36,687 bases of DNA from Rhizobiaceae bacterium (GCA_026981655.1 JALSIJ010000267.1:1-36687), one strand, 5' to 3'; numbered from the stretch's first letter, positions 16,217 to 25,170 are shown. The notes: generated by a model from the sequence alone, not told the origin. Numbers and translations are program-made.

Positions 16217-16269
16217 ATTTCCAATCTATGATTTAACAATCTATTGTATGATTGAGGCTGATTGGAAAT
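16217..16269. promoter_or_regulatory. Inverted repeat between divergent genes
   Basis: ATTTCCAATC (16217-16226) and GATTGGAAAT (16260-16269) are perfect inverted repeats 33 bases apart, and with one bulge they extend to 13 bases (TTGATTTCCAATC / GATTGGAAATTCAA). One arm covers the ribosome site of the phosphatase gene, the other lies before the pterin dehydratase gene. The AT-rich middle could hold both promoters. An operator is possible but unproven. Confidence 0.4.
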
Positions 16270-16312
16270 TCAATGAATAATAATGGGCCTGGCAATTTCG
16301 ATTGGAGTGGAA

Positions 16313-16603
16313 ATGGCGAAAAGACTGGACGATGATCAAATTCAAGAAATGCTTAGTGAGCTTCCAGATTGGAAAATTGTTGAAGGACGCAGTGCAATTT
16401 TCAGGCAGTTTAAATTCAAGAACTTCAATGAGGCCTTTGGTTTTATGACCCGTGCAGCACTTGTTGCAGAAAAAATGAACCACCATCCTGAATGGTCGAA
16501 CGTCTATGGCGTAGTAAAAGTGATACTTGCTACTCATGATGCAGGCGGCATTACTGATCTGGATTTTACGCTGGCAAAGGCAATGGATAGGTTTGCCGCT
16601 TAA
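16313..16603 (+). CDS. phhB: 4a-hydroxytetrahydrobiopterin dehydratase
   Basis: A 96-residue pterin-4a-carbinolamine dehydratase, which regenerates pterin cofactor after aromatic amino acid hydroxylation and is also found where no hydroxylase is known. The diagnostic [14 protein letters not shown] block is intact, with the paired histidines and Trp of the active site. The protein begins [10 protein letters not shown]; the ATG at 16313 has GGAG five bases before it and gives the usual family length, so I prefer it to an upstream in-frame start at 16283. No hydroxylase gene is in the window. A TPR gene follows after 12 bases, probably in the same transcript. Confidence 0.92.
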   Translation: MAKRLDDDQIQEMLSELPDWKIVEGRSAIFRQFKFKNFNEAFGFMTRAALVAEKMNHHPEWSNVYGVVKVILATHDAGGITDLDFTLAKAMDRFAA

Positions 16604-16615
16604 AAGGAGAGATAG

Positions 16616-17197
16616 ATGCGAAATAAATTTCAGTTGGTTCTTATATTCATTGCCGGGCTCAATTTCGTTGTTTACCCCGCATATCCAGAAGTGATTCAAC
16701 CGCTAATTATTAGTTCGGAGCAAAAGAGTGGTGCGTTTGATCAGGACCGGTTGTTTGAATTGCTTGCCCTTGCAGCCAGCGAAAAACGTGGCCGCGAAGT
16801 GGAAAACAAAATCTGGCAGAACTGGATGGTCGCACCGAATAAAGAAATTCAGACTCTATTGAAAAAAGCGCTTGAGGCGCGGCGCTGGTATGATTTTGAA
16901 AAGGCGCGAAAACTGCTCAATCAGATCGTTGAAAAGGCGCCCGATTATGCGGAAGGCTGGAACCAGCGGGCGTTTATTTTGTTTTTACAGGGAAAATTTG
17001 ACGAGGCTTTGAGCGATGCGGAAAAAGCGCTTGAACTGGAGCCCCGGCATTTTGGTGCGATGGCGGGACAGGCTCAGATTTTAATGCGACAGGGCCGTTT
17101 TGCAACTGCGCAAAAAATCCTTAAACAGGCGGTTAAAATCCACCCGTTTTTACGCGAACGCTCGATGATTGTTAAAACCCAAGGACAGGATTTGTAA
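16616..17197 (+). CDS. Exported TPR-repeat protein
   Basis: A 193-residue protein with an N-terminal signal sequence (basic MRNK, hydrophobic core to about residue 23) and about three tetratricopeptide-like helical repeats from residue 80 onward (for example AEGWNQRAFILFLQGKFDEALSDAEKALELEPRH). TPRs bind other proteins, so this is probably a periplasmic adaptor; partners are unknown. A good AGGAGAG ribosome site precedes the ATG, and the gene lies 12 bp after phhB. No enzymatic domain is visible. The C-terminus ends with LRERSMIVKTQGQDL. Confidence 0.85.
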   Translation: MRNKFQLVLIFIAGLNFVVYPAYPEVIQPLIISSEQKSGAFDQDRLFELLALAASEKRGREVENKIWQNWMVAPNKEIQTLLKKALEARRWYDFEKARKLLNQIVEKAPDYAEGWNQRAFILFLQGKFDEALSDAEKALELEPRHFGAMAGQAQILMRQGRFATAQKILKQAVKIHPFLRERSMIVKTQGQDL

Positions 17198-17222
17198 TCC
17201 CGTTCCTGGGTCAAGATTAATT

Positions 17223-18008
17223 CTATTTCGGTGCCATGCGAATAGCTCCGTCAAGGCGGATCGCTTCGCCGTTGAGCATTCCATTTTCGCAGATATGCTG
17301 AACCAGACTTGCATATTCTGATGGTTCACCAAGCCTCGCTGGAAAAGGCACGCTTGCGCCAAGTTTCTGCATGGCTTCCTGCGGCAGGCCTTCCACCATC
17401 GGGGTGCGAAACAGGCCGGGTAAAATGGTGCAAACACGAATTCCATCGCGGGAAAGATCGCGGGCGATGGGAAGTGTCATGCCGAGAACCCCGCCTTTGG
17501 AGGCGGAATAGGCCGCCTGACCGATTTGTCCGTCGGTTGCTGCAACCGAGGCCGTATTGACAATGACACCGCGCTCGCCGTCATCGGTAATCGGGTCAAC
17601 ATCCAGCATGCCCACCGCGCATTGGGTGATCATATTGAATGTGCCGATTAAATTGACCTTCAATACGGTTGAAAATGATGCAAGGTCGTGGCCGCGCACG
17701 GTCCCGGTTTCCCGGTCGCGTGATACGGTTTTGCGGGCAACAGCAATACCGGCGCAATTGACCAGAATATTTTCCTGACCAAGGGCGGCGCGGGCTTTTG
17801 TTAGTCCGTCAGCAACACTTGTCTCATCGCTCACATCCACATGGGCAAATATGCCGCCAATGTCATCGGCAACTTTTTGGCCGCGCTCGGCATTCATATC
17901 AAAGATTGAGACTTTGACACCCATTTTGGCCAATTGGCGTGCGCTTGCCTCACCAAGGCCGGAAGCCCCACCGGTTACAACGGCGGAAATATCTGATCCG
18001 AGTTTCAC
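17223..18008 (-). CDS. SDR dehydrogenase, 3-hydroxyacyl-CoA dehydrogenase type II-like
   Basis: A 261-residue short-chain dehydrogenase with NAD(P)-binding TGGASGLG (residues 12-19), the acidic residue after the second strand (IFDMNAE) that favours NAD, NCAG, and the catalytic Ser and YSASK motif. The pattern GTVRGHDLASFSTVLKVNLIGTFN and ILPGLFRTPMVEGLP resembles the HSD10-type 3-hydroxyacyl-CoA dehydrogenases that act in fatty acid or branched-chain amino acid breakdown. The substrate is inferred from this resemblance. The start is a GTG with AGGAG six bases before it; the nearby ATG is out of frame and followed at once by TGA. It is convergent with the TPR gene. Confidence 0.9.
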   Translation of the reverse strand: MKLGSDISAVVTGGASGLGEASARQLAKMGVKVSIFDMNAERGQKVADDIGGIFAHVDVSDETSVADGLTKARAALGQENILVNCAGIAVARKTVSRDRETGTVRGHDLASFSTVLKVNLIGTFNMITQCAVGMLDVDPITDDGERGVIVNTASVAATDGQIGQAAYSASKGGVLGMTLPIARDLSRDGIRVCTILPGLFRTPMVEGLPQEAMQKLGASVPFPARLGEPSEYASLVQHICENGMLNGEAIRLDGAIRMAPK

Positions 18009-18125
18009 ATTATTCTCCTGAATGGTTGAAATTTTTGCTGAAATAAACCTATCGATTTTCAGGTGCAGAACAAGAGATACTTGAATTCACTGCACTATAT
18101 ATCCATATTTTAAGAGGGAGGTTCC

Positions 18126-18536
18126 ATGTCCAGCAATTCTGATGAAGTAAAGTTTGGTGAAATTCAGCCGCCAGAAGGCCGCTCTTTTCAAGATGCACGC
18201 GAGCGTTCTGTGCGTGATAAATTCTGGAACAAGGCGCGCAAAGCGGCCAATAAAATACCGATGATGGATGATGTGGTTGCCGCATATTTCTGCGCAATGG
18301 ACCCCAATACGCCGACAAAGGTGCGGGGCACTTTGCTCGGCGCTTTGGCCTATTTTATCATGCCGATTGATATGATCCCGGATTTTTTGGCGCTGGTTGG
18401 CTTTGGCGATGATATTGCTGTTTTAAGTCTGGCGATTTCGACCGTCAGCGCCCATATCACCGACGCTCATAAGCAGGCGGCAAAAAATGCGCTCGCAGAT
18501 CCAGCAAACGCCGATTTGCGTGATGAAAATGAGTAG
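18126..18536 (+). CDS. DUF1232 (YkvA-like) membrane-associated protein
   Basis: A 136-residue protein of the YkvA/DUF1232 family, function unknown. The diagnostic segment is GALAYFIMPIDMIPDFLALVGFGDDIAVL (about residues 75-103), one hydrophobic hairpin with the Pro-Asp pairs typical of the domain. The N-terminal 50 residues are polar. GAGGGAGG before the ATG is a strong ribosome site. The stop is two bases from the stop of the convergent oxidoreductase gene, leaving no room for a separate terminator between them. Confidence 0.88.
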   Translation: MSSNSDEVKFGEIQPPEGRSFQDARERSVRDKFWNKARKAANKIPMMDDVVAAYFCAMDPNTPTKVRGTLLGALAYFIMPIDMIPDFLALVGFGDDIAVLSLAISTVSAHITDAHKQAAKNALADPANADLRDENE

Positions 18537-18538
18537 GA

Positions 18539-19513
18539 CTAAATTTGTATCAGCACCTTGCCTTTGACATCACGGGCAGTAATTTTTTCTATTGCTGCTG
18601 CTGTTTCAGCTAATGGAAAAATACTGTCCATATGCGGTTTCAATGTGCCATCGGCGAGCCATGCCAGCAATTGGCTGATATTTTCCTGATTGCCTTTTAT
18701 GTCGCGCGCGGTGAATGCGCCCCAGAACACCCCACGGATATCTGCGGATTTTAGCAATGGCAGATTAAGCGGAATTTTTGGAATTTCCCCAATCGCAAAT
18801 CCGATCACCAAAAACCTTCCCAAATAGCCTATGGCTCGAAATGCTGCTTCAGAAAGCCGCCCTCCCACGGGGTCGTAAATTACATCAACGCCATTGCCGC
18901 CAGTGAGTTCTTTCAATCGGTTTTTCAAATCTTCCTTTGAATAATTTACCACCTCATCGGCACCGCATTCCCGGCAAAATTCGAGTTTATCATCGGTGGA
19001 AGCGCAGGCAATTACCTTTGCTCCCATCAGCTTTCCAAGTTCGACGGCGGCTTGCCCAACACCACCGGAAGCGCCCAAAACAGCGAGCGTTTCGCCGGGC
19101 TTCAGGTTGCCGCGATCTTTCAGGGCATGTAAACTGGTTCCATAGGTGACCATGATTGAGGCCGCCTGTTCATCGCTAACGCCTTGGGGAATGGGTGACA
19201 ATGCATCGGGCCGAATGGTAATATATTCCCGGGCGCAACCGCTGGTATTATAGCCGCAGACCCTGTCGCCGGGCTTAAAAGCACTTACCTCTGAGCCGAC
19301 ACTTTCAATCGTGCCAGCCATTTCAGCGGCGGGAGAAAACGGCCGTGGCGGCTTGAACTGATAAAGGTCTTCAATGATCAGGCTGTCGAAGAAATTTAGT
19401 GCAGCAATGTTGATTTTTACCAGCACATCTTTGGGGCCGGGAATGGGTTTATCGATATTTTCCAATTTCAATGTCGAAGGTGGGCCAGGTGTGTGGGACA
19501 ATATTGCTTTCAT
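18539..19513 (-). CDS. NADPH:quinone oxidoreductase-like MDR protein
   Basis: A 324-residue zinc-free medium-chain reductase of the quinone oxidoreductase group. The N-terminal GroES-like half has ALNFFDSLIIEDLYQ and PAAEMAGTIESVGSEV; the Rossmann half has LGASGGVGQAAVELGKLMGAKVIA, which binds NADPH. The zinc-ligand cysteines of alcohol dehydrogenases are absent. Members reduce quinones, enones or act as enoyl reductases; which applies here cannot be told. A GAAAGA stretch precedes the ATG. The gene stands alone and is convergent with the DUF1232 gene. Confidence 0.88.
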   Translation of the reverse strand: MKAILSHTPGPPSTLKLENIDKPIPGPKDVLVKINIAALNFFDSLIIEDLYQFKPPRPFSPAAEMAGTIESVGSEVSAFKPGDRVCGYNTSGCAREYITIRPDALSPIPQGVSDEQAASIMVTYGTSLHALKDRGNLKPGETLAVLGASGGVGQAAVELGKLMGAKVIACASTDDKLEFCRECGADEVVNYSKEDLKNRLKELTGGNGVDVIYDPVGGRLSEAAFRAIGYLGRFLVIGFAIGEIPKIPLNLPLLKSADIRGVFWGAFTARDIKGNQENISQLLAWLADGTLKPHMDSIFPLAETAAAIEKITARDVKGKVLIQI

Positions 19514-19628
19514 GAAATTCTTTCAGTTGAATTGAATTTTTGACAGGGGCTGATGTGGAAATTGGACATTTCTTGCGTTAGCCATTATTCAACCACGGAA
19601 AATCGGCGTGATCAATTGGAGAATTAAT

Positions 19629-20198
19629 GTGCGAGCGCGAGGCTATTTTGGCATTGGGGTTGAGGGCATATCAAAACCAATGAATTTTGGTAATTTGTCG
19701 CGCTCGGCATTTGGCTTTGGTGCGAGCTTTGTGTTCACCGTGTCGCCCGGAAAATATATAGGCAAACCACCATCTGATACCACCCGCAGTCAGGACCATA
19801 TGCCCTGGTACACTTTTGATACGGTCGCAGACATGCGCTTGCCGGATGATTGCCGTCTGGTGGGTATTGAGCTGGTTGATGATGCGATTGATTTGCCGAG
19901 TTTTCGTCATCCGTTAAAGGCTGCATATATTCTTGGGCCGGAAGGCGGCTCGCTGTCACCAGATATGATGGAACTATGTGAATTCATTGTAAAAATTCCA
20001 ACCCATTTCTGCGTGAACGTGGCAACGGCAGGGGCAATTATTATGTATGATCGGGTGCAATCCCTTGGGCGATTTGCTGAGCGCCCGGTAAGGGCAGGGG
20101 GGCCAGTTGAACCTATGGCCGATCATAATGACGGGAAGCCAACCTATGCCGGTGGCAAACGTATTGAGGGTACTAAATTACGCAATCGTAAAATCTGA
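19629..20198 (+). CDS. SpoU/TrmH-family RNA methyltransferase
   Basis: A 189-residue SPOUT methyltransferase that would transfer a methyl group from S-adenosylmethionine to an RNA ribose. The start of the fold is GYFGIGVEGISKPMNFGNLSRSAFGFGASFVF. The knot that binds the cofactor is formed by YILGPEGGSLSPDM and the NVATAGAIIMYDR segment. The target nucleotide is unknown, and there is no RNA-binding extension at the N-terminus. GGAG lies seven bases before the GTG at 19629, and homologues start at this place; the frame is open from 19608. Gap 20199-20472 after it holds a small CTAGGG / CCCTAG hairpin (20214-20231) and AT-rich sequence, no gene. Confidence 0.88.
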   Translation: MRARGYFGIGVEGISKPMNFGNLSRSAFGFGASFVFTVSPGKYIGKPPSDTTRSQDHMPWYTFDTVADMRLPDDCRLVGIELVDDAIDLPSFRHPLKAAYILGPEGGSLSPDMMELCEFIVKIPTHFCVNVATAGAIIMYDRVQSLGRFAERPVRAGGPVEPMADHNDGKPTYAGGKRIEGTKLRNRKI

Positions 20199-20472
20199 AT
20201 TTGAACAAGCTGGCTAGGGTCCTGTCCCTAGGATAAATATACGAAATATGTCAAAATATTGCCGCTTTTGATGTTACAATATCGAGAGAATCAGCTAGCA
20301 ATCTATGTGGCATTTTATCGGGTTTGATTGATTTTTAGTAATTCTGTTCATAATATAGTAACCGATATTAAGGCACAATTACAGGTAAGCACTGCTTTGG
20401 CTGGATTTGGGTAAAGAAACGCAAATTGAGCGTTTTGGTGCAGATGATAACCGGTATGACTGGTAGGAAAAT

Positions 20473-20988
20473 ATGCAGTTCGAAAAATTGATCAAACCAG
20501 TATTGGCTGGTATCGTAACATGCGCATTAGCCGCAAGCGTGGCAGTGGCGCAAACGCCAACAAAGATTAGCCAGTTTAACGCCTGGGGAGCCTATAGCTA
20601 CAAAGACAGTGGCAACCGGGTGTGTTATGTTTTGTCTGTTCCAACAAAAAAGGAACCGGCGGATCGTGATCATGGTGATATATTCTTTTTAGTGAGTCAG
20701 AAGCCTGGGCAAAATGTATCCTACGAGCCTCAGGTCGAGGTTGGCTATCCCTTTAAGGAAGGCTCTAATGTGATTGTCGACATTGATGGCAAGACTTTCT
20801 CGATGTTTACCAAGGGCCGCAATGCCTGGGTGGAAAATGCAGCGCAGGAACCAGCATTGGTACGCGCAATGCGGGCCGGTCGTTCGATGAATGTTTCTGG
20901 TAAGTCGCGCCGTGGAACCGGTACATCTTATACCTATTCGCTTTCTGGTATTACGGCTGCCCTGAAAGAAATCGGCAAGTGCAAGTAA
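20473..20988 (+). CDS. IalB-family exported protein
   Basis: A 171-residue protein of the invasion-associated locus B family. A signal peptide covers about residues 1-26 (ending SVAVAQ). The mature part has FNAWGAYSYKDSGNRVCYVLS, RDHGDIFFLVSQKPG, GYPFKEGSNV, the DIDGKTFSMFT segment and ALVRAMRAGRSM, which match family members in rhizobia and Brucella relatives. The name comes from Bartonella; in free-living bacteria the role is unknown and no link with invasion should be assumed. AGGAAAA before the ATG serves as ribosome site. It lies upstream of rlmN, an order common in this group. Confidence 0.88.
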   Translation: MQFEKLIKPVLAGIVTCALAASVAVAQTPTKISQFNAWGAYSYKDSGNRVCYVLSVPTKKEPADRDHGDIFFLVSQKPGQNVSYEPQVEVGYPFKEGSNVIVDIDGKTFSMFTKGRNAWVENAAQEPALVRAMRAGRSMNVSGKSRRGTGTSYTYSLSGITAALKEIGKCK

Positions 20989-21164
20989 ACGGTCATTGAT
21001 ACTTATTCAGCATTCGAAATTCAATTATTTGGCCTGATTGACCCTAGATATACCGTCATTTGAAATTGTCCGGTATTTAAACAATTGTATATTTCGCACA
21101 GACTTGCCATATGGTGACATCAGCGCGCAGGATATTCCTGTGCGCATTAGGCTGGCTTTTATAA

Positions 21165-22379
21165 ATGTCCGTATCTCTTGACCTTCGATCCAACAATTCT
21201 GAGACGTCCTTGGTGCGTTCTGATTTTGCTGCCACGGATAAACCCAATCTCATTGGTATGGATAGGGCAGAATTATCCGCGGCGCTTGAGAAAGCCGGTA
21301 TCCCACAAAAACAATTGCGTATGCGGGTAAGCCAGATCTGGCAGTGGATTTATGTTCGCGGGATTACTGAATTTTCCCAGATGAGTAATATCAGCAAGGA
21401 TTTACGCGCAATATTGGCCGAGCACTTTACCGTATCGCGGCCTGAAATTGTTGAGGAACAGGTCTCTACCGACGGAACCCGGAAATGGTTGTTTCGTTTT
21501 CCTTCTCGCGGAGCTGGCAAGCCGGTTGAGGTGGAAACGGTTTATATTCCTGAAGAAAATCGCGGTACGCTGTGCATTTCCAGTCAGGTTGGGTGTACGC
21601 TCAATTGCACTTTTTGTCATACTGGCACCCAAAAGCTGGTGCGAAACCTGACCGCAGAAGAAATATTGATGCAGCTTATTGTAGCGCGTGACCGTTTGGG
21701 AGATTTTGCAGCGGTTAATGCGCCGGCTCAAAAAAACTCTGACAATGATGGGGCAAACCGCAAGGTCACTAATATTGTCATGATGGGTATGGGTGAGCCA
21801 TTATATAATTTTGACAATGTCAAGAAAGCGCTGCTGATCGCCATTGATGGCGATGGTTTGGCGCTTTCGCGCCGGCGCGTCACACTTTCCACCTCTGGTG
21901 TGGTGCCTGAAATTGTTCGTACCGGGGAAGAAATCGGCGTGATGCTGGCCATATCGCTGCACGCCACAAGAGATGAATTGCGCGATGAACTTGTACCGAT
22001 CAATAAAAAATATCCGTTGAATGTACTTATGGATGCCTGCCGCAATTATAAAGGGCTTTCCAATGCGCGCCGCATTACTTTTGAATATGTCATGCTGAAG
22101 GGCATCAATGATAGTTTGAATGACGCAAAGCAATTGGTTTCATTGCTGAAAGGTATTCCGGCAAAGATCAACCTCATTCCGTTCAATCCCTGGCCAGGTT
22201 CGGGCTATGAGTGTTCTGACTGGGAGCAGATTGAGAAATTCTCGGATTTTATCAATCAGTGTGGCTATGCCTCACCCATTCGCACACCGCGCGGGCGCGA
22301 TATTCTGGCGGCATGCGGTCAATTGAAATCTGAATCGGAACGATTGCGGATTAAGGAGCGAAAGGCGCTAGAAAGTTAG
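21165..22379 (+). CDS. rlmN: Dual-specificity 23S rRNA/tRNA C2-adenosine methyltransferase
   Basis: RlmN is a radical-SAM enzyme that methylates C2 of A2503 in 23S rRNA and of A37 in some tRNAs. The cluster motif is Cys144-x3-Cys148-x2-Cys151 (CTLNCTFC) and it is preceded by LCISSQVG with the conserved Cys137. The C-terminal Cys of the AACGQL segment (near residue 384) is the one methylated during catalysis. [11 protein letters not shown] and [10 protein letters not shown] are also typical. Length (404) is normal. An insert near residues 185-200 ([18 protein letters not shown]) is variable in the family. No clear Shine-Dalgarno precedes the ATG. Gap 22380-22646 after it shows no gene. Confidence 0.96.
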   Translation: MSVSLDLRSNNSETSLVRSDFAATDKPNLIGMDRAELSAALEKAGIPQKQLRMRVSQIWQWIYVRGITEFSQMSNISKDLRAILAEHFTVSRPEIVEEQVSTDGTRKWLFRFPSRGAGKPVEVETVYIPEENRGTLCISSQVGCTLNCTFCHTGTQKLVRNLTAEEILMQLIVARDRLGDFAAVNAPAQKNSDNDGANRKVTNIVMMGMGEPLYNFDNVKKALLIAIDGDGLALSRRRVTLSTSGVVPEIVRTGEEIGVMLAISLHATRDELRDELVPINKKYPLNVLMDACRNYKGLSNARRITFEYVMLKGINDSLNDAKQLVSLLKGIPAKINLIPFNPWPGSGYECSDWEQIEKFSDFINQCGYASPIRTPRGRDILAACGQLKSESERLRIKERKALES

Positions 22380-22646
22380 GGCTCAGTTGTATCCGGGGAT
22401 GATGTGCAAAAGTAATTGCAAAAGCAGACTTTGGGGATTACGCCTGATTCAGGGAATTTTAACCGGACAATGTTAGGTTGTATCATATAATATTGTTAAA
22501 TTAGCCCAACAGTTGACCAAGCCTATAGTAAAATTGTAGTGTTTGTCTTGAGTTTGGCTGTTGTTCATGCCTCGCACGATGACGGGCGTTAGTTGGATTT
22601 TACCTTAAGTAGCATTTGTGGGCACAAAATTTCAGGAGTTTTTTTA

Positions 22647-23171
22647 ATGGATAAGTTGAAAGTTGCAGTTGCTGCAGCCCTTATTAACGGGTTGATTGTT
22701 GCAAGTGGTGTATCGGGTGAGTTGACCAAATATGCTTGTGCTGCAGGCTCGGTTTCTTCATTAGGCGTAATTGGAAAAATTATTCAGTCTTCCGGCGATG
22801 TGCTTTATTCTGGCTCCAAAGGTTATACCGAAGCTAAGGTTGGCGCGAATCTTGTTTCGGGTTCACAGATTTCAGTCGGTGATGGTGGCTCCGCCAAAAT
22901 TTCCGTTGGTTCAAATTGTAATTTACCAATTGGTTCCAATTCAATTGCCACGGTTATTCAAAAAAATGGTTCGGGTGATGTGTATGTGAGTATCGCCAAT
23001 CAGCTGAATACATCGTCCGAACTTGTGCAGGAAGGCACTTCTACGCAGGCTCTTTTCGGCGGGTTAGCTGGCTTAGGCGGTTTAGGTGCTGGCGCAGTAG
23101 TGGGCGGCATTGTTGGCGGTATTGCGATTGGAACGGTTGTGCAAGCCGTTTCTACTCCAGCCAGCCCGTAA
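22647..23171 (+). CDS. Exported FecR-like protein with glycine-zipper tail
   Basis: A 174-residue protein with a signal-like N-terminus (MDKLKVAVAAALINGLIVAS) and a central beta-rich part that resembles FecR-type domains (GDVLYSGSKGYTEAKVGANLVSG, then QISVGDGGSAKISVGSNC...PIGSNS). The C-terminus is a glycine-zipper-like stretch (GGLAGLGGLGAGAVVGGIVGG and onward) that could insert in a membrane. Function is unknown. The ATG at 22647 has CAGGAG upstream and gives a proper signal peptide, so I prefer it to the in-frame start at 22593. It precedes the PHP phosphatase and the Wza-type gene on the same strand, which may tie it to surface polysaccharide. That tie is inference. Confidence 0.7.
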   Translation: MDKLKVAVAAALINGLIVASGVSGELTKYACAAGSVSSLGVIGKIIQSSGDVLYSGSKGYTEAKVGANLVSGSQISVGDGGSAKISVGSNCNLPIGSNSIATVIQKNGSGDVYVSIANQLNTSSELVQEGTSTQALFGGLAGLGGLGAGAVVGGIVGGIAIGTVVQAVSTPASP

Positions 23172-23303
23172 ATGATTTAATTGCCCTTTTTAAGAAGGCA
23201 AAATTTAATAGAAATTTGTTGCAATTTACTTGCCTGCTTGAACTCATGCCCGCGCCGAAAATTTTGCGCGTTGGAGACGCATCCAACAGCAATTGGATGA
23301 ACC

Positions 23304-24095
23304 TTGATTGATCTGCACTCACATATTTTGCCGGGTATTGATGATGGTGCCAAAGATATTGAAATGTCTTTGGCAATGGCGCGGTTGGCGATTGCCGATG
23401 GCACAACACATATTGCCTGTACACCACATTTCATGCCCGGTGTTTATGAAAACAACCTACCGGTAATAACCAAACTTATTGCAGCACTAGAAATTGCATT
23501 TCTTGAAAACAACATCAACCTGACCTTGATTCGCGGTGGTGATATTCACATCGCGCCAGATATTGCTGAAAAGCTGTCAAACGGCACTTTACCAACCCTT
23601 GGAACAAGCAAATATTTTCTGTTTGAACCGCCCCACCATGTGGTGCCGCCGGGAATCAAACAATTGTGCAAGGGTATAATAAATGCTGGATATATGCCTG
23701 TGCTTACCCATCCTGAGCGGCTGACATGGATCGAAAATAATTATCAACTCATCTGTGCTCTGGATGAATTGGGGGTTGTGGTGCAAATAACCGCTGGTTC
23801 AATTACCGGAACCTTTGGCAAACGGGCTCAATATTGGTCGGAACGTATGCTGGATGAGGGGCGGGTGGATATTATTGCCAGTGATGCACACAACACCGGG
23901 TCGCGACCACCGGGTCTTTCGCGTGCACGTGATGCTATCACCAAACGGTTGAGTGAAGAGGCCGCAACATTGATGGTGCAGGTGAACCCCGAATGTATTT
24001 TACAAAACCTACTTGTTTCGTCAAAACCAGAAAAACATGTGATCAAATCGAAGCCGGAAAAGAAGGGCTTACTTAAAAGAATGGGGTTTGAATAG
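23304..24095 (+). CDS. CpsB/YwqE-type PHP phosphotyrosine phosphatase
   Basis: A 263-residue metal-dependent phosphatase of the PHP class that removes phosphate from tyrosine kinases of capsule and exopolysaccharide export. The metal ligands are seen in DLHSHILPGIDDG (His5, His7), CTPHF, the LTHPER block and SDAHN. The start is a TTG with GGATGAA upstream; homologues begin at MIDLHSH, and no ATG is available in frame. The C-terminal tail is rich in Lys and Pro (residues 240-263). Finding it next to a Wza-type lipoprotein supports the role in polysaccharide. Its expected tyrosine-kinase partner is not in the window. A histidinol phosphatase is a less likely alternative. Confidence 0.88.
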   Translation: MIDLHSHILPGIDDGAKDIEMSLAMARLAIADGTTHIACTPHFMPGVYENNLPVITKLIAALEIAFLENNINLTLIRGGDIHIAPDIAEKLSNGTLPTLGTSKYFLFEPPHHVVPPGIKQLCKGIINAGYMPVLTHPERLTWIENNYQLICALDELGVVVQITAGSITGTFGKRAQYWSERMLDEGRVDIIASDAHNTGSRPPGLSRARDAITKRLSEEAATLMVQVNPECILQNLLVSSKPEKHVIKSKPEKKGLLKRMGFE

Positions 24096-24306
24096 GGACT
24101 TGGATACTGAACCCCAGGGCTTGAACCAGGTGTAAATATACATACTCGTTTGGCTCAATAATCCTATATATGATATGAATATACTTATAATTGTATTATA
24201 GGTAAGTCGGGCTCTGTTTCTTGGACATATGCTGGATAAATATTTAGGCAAATGGCTTCCAGCTAGGTGTTGGGTGTTATTTTGCGAACTGGATGCGAGA
24301 AAGCTG

Positions 24307-25062
24307 ATGGATTGGGGAATTCACAAATTGGCAAAGATTTTTACGCTGTTGATATTTTCAACGGTTTTTCTTTCAAGCTGCAACAGTACCACCGGAGCGC
24401 TGAAAGTATCCGATACGGCTTCTGCAAATGCAGGCGCGCGCGCAGGAAACCTGCGGGTCGTTGCGGTATTGCCGCCACCACAAAATACCAGACAGGGTGC
24501 GGACCAGCTAATTTCTGAAAATGACCTTTTGGAGGTCGACGTATTTCAGGTTGATGATCTTGATCGAACGGTGCGGGTTGACTCAAATGGCCGTATTTCA
24601 ATGCCGCTCATTGGTGTTATACAGGCTGCAGGCAAGACTATTCCGGCAGTTGAAGCTGAATTAGAGCGCAAATATGGAGCAAATTATTTGCAGTCGCCGG
24701 AAATTACCGTATTCATGAAAGAGTCTTCCGGCCAGCGGATGACTCTGGACGGCCAGTTTTCAAGACCGGGCATTTATCCGACGACTACGAGCAGCAGCCT
24801 TGTGCAAGCTGTGGCACAGGCGGGTGGTTTCACCAAATTGGCTGACGAATCAAAAATATACGTATTTCGCCAATTCGGTGAAACCAAGCTTGTGGCTAAT
24901 TACAGTATGAAAGAAATTCGCAACGGCAAAAAACCCGATCCCCGGCTTTTTGGCGGAGATGTGGTAGTTGCTTTTACATCGAGCTCCAAGGTTGCCATCA
25001 ATAATTTAAAAAGTGCACTTGGTCTGGCGTCCTCTGCTGCGCGCATTGCTGTGCCGTTCTAA
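24307..25062 (+). CDS. Wza-type polysaccharide export lipoprotein
   Basis: An outer-membrane polysaccharide export protein (251 residues from the ATG at 24307). The signal sequence ends in a lipobox LSSC (Cys25), so the protein is a lipoprotein. The Poly_export domain begins near ISENDLLEVDVFQVDDLDRTVRVDSNGRISMPLIG, followed by an SLBB-like part (MTLDGQFSRPGIYP...LVQAVAQAGGF). The transmembrane helix of E. coli Wza is not evident and the protein is shorter, as in many rhizobial homologues. The frame is open to an ATG at 24229, but the shorter form gives a normal signal peptide. Its TAA stop is formed with the first bases of a tandem repeat. The AT-rich gap 24096-24306 probably holds a promoter. 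Confidence 0.9.
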   Translation: MDWGIHKLAKIFTLLIFSTVFLSSCNSTTGALKVSDTASANAGARAGNLRVVAVLPPPQNTRQGADQLISENDLLEVDVFQVDDLDRTVRVDSNGRISMPLIGVIQAAGKTIPAVEAELERKYGANYLQSPEITVFMKESSGQRMTLDGQFSRPGIYPTTTSSSLVQAVAQAGGFTKLADESKIYVFRQFGETKLVANYSMKEIRNGKKPDPRLFGGDVVVAFTSSSKVAINNLKSALGLASSAARIAVPF

Positions 25063-25170
25063 AGCTTGTCTCCTAAAAGTGGTCACCGGTTTTAGGAATA
25101 AAGACATGCGATAGCAAACAAAGCTTGTCTCCTAAAAGTGGTCACCGGTTTTAGGAATAAAGACATGCGA
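25061..25170. repeat. Tandem copies of a rhizobial-type intergenic repeat
   Basis: A 50-base block beginning AAAGCTTGTCTCCTAAAAGT occurs at 25061 and again at 25120, identical and 59 bases apart. Its AAGTGGTCACCGGTTTT...ATAAAGACATGCG core resembles an intergenic palindrome frequent in rhizobial and Brucella-like genomes (recalled pattern). A related copy on the other strand is at 29649-29749. The rest of the gap to 25452 contains the nested repeats below and no credible gene. Confidence 0.8.

Noticed and set aside
20214-20231. CTAGGG / CCCTAG hairpin after the SpoU-type gene as terminator
   Set aside because: The stem is only 6 bp and no T run follows, so the call would be weak.
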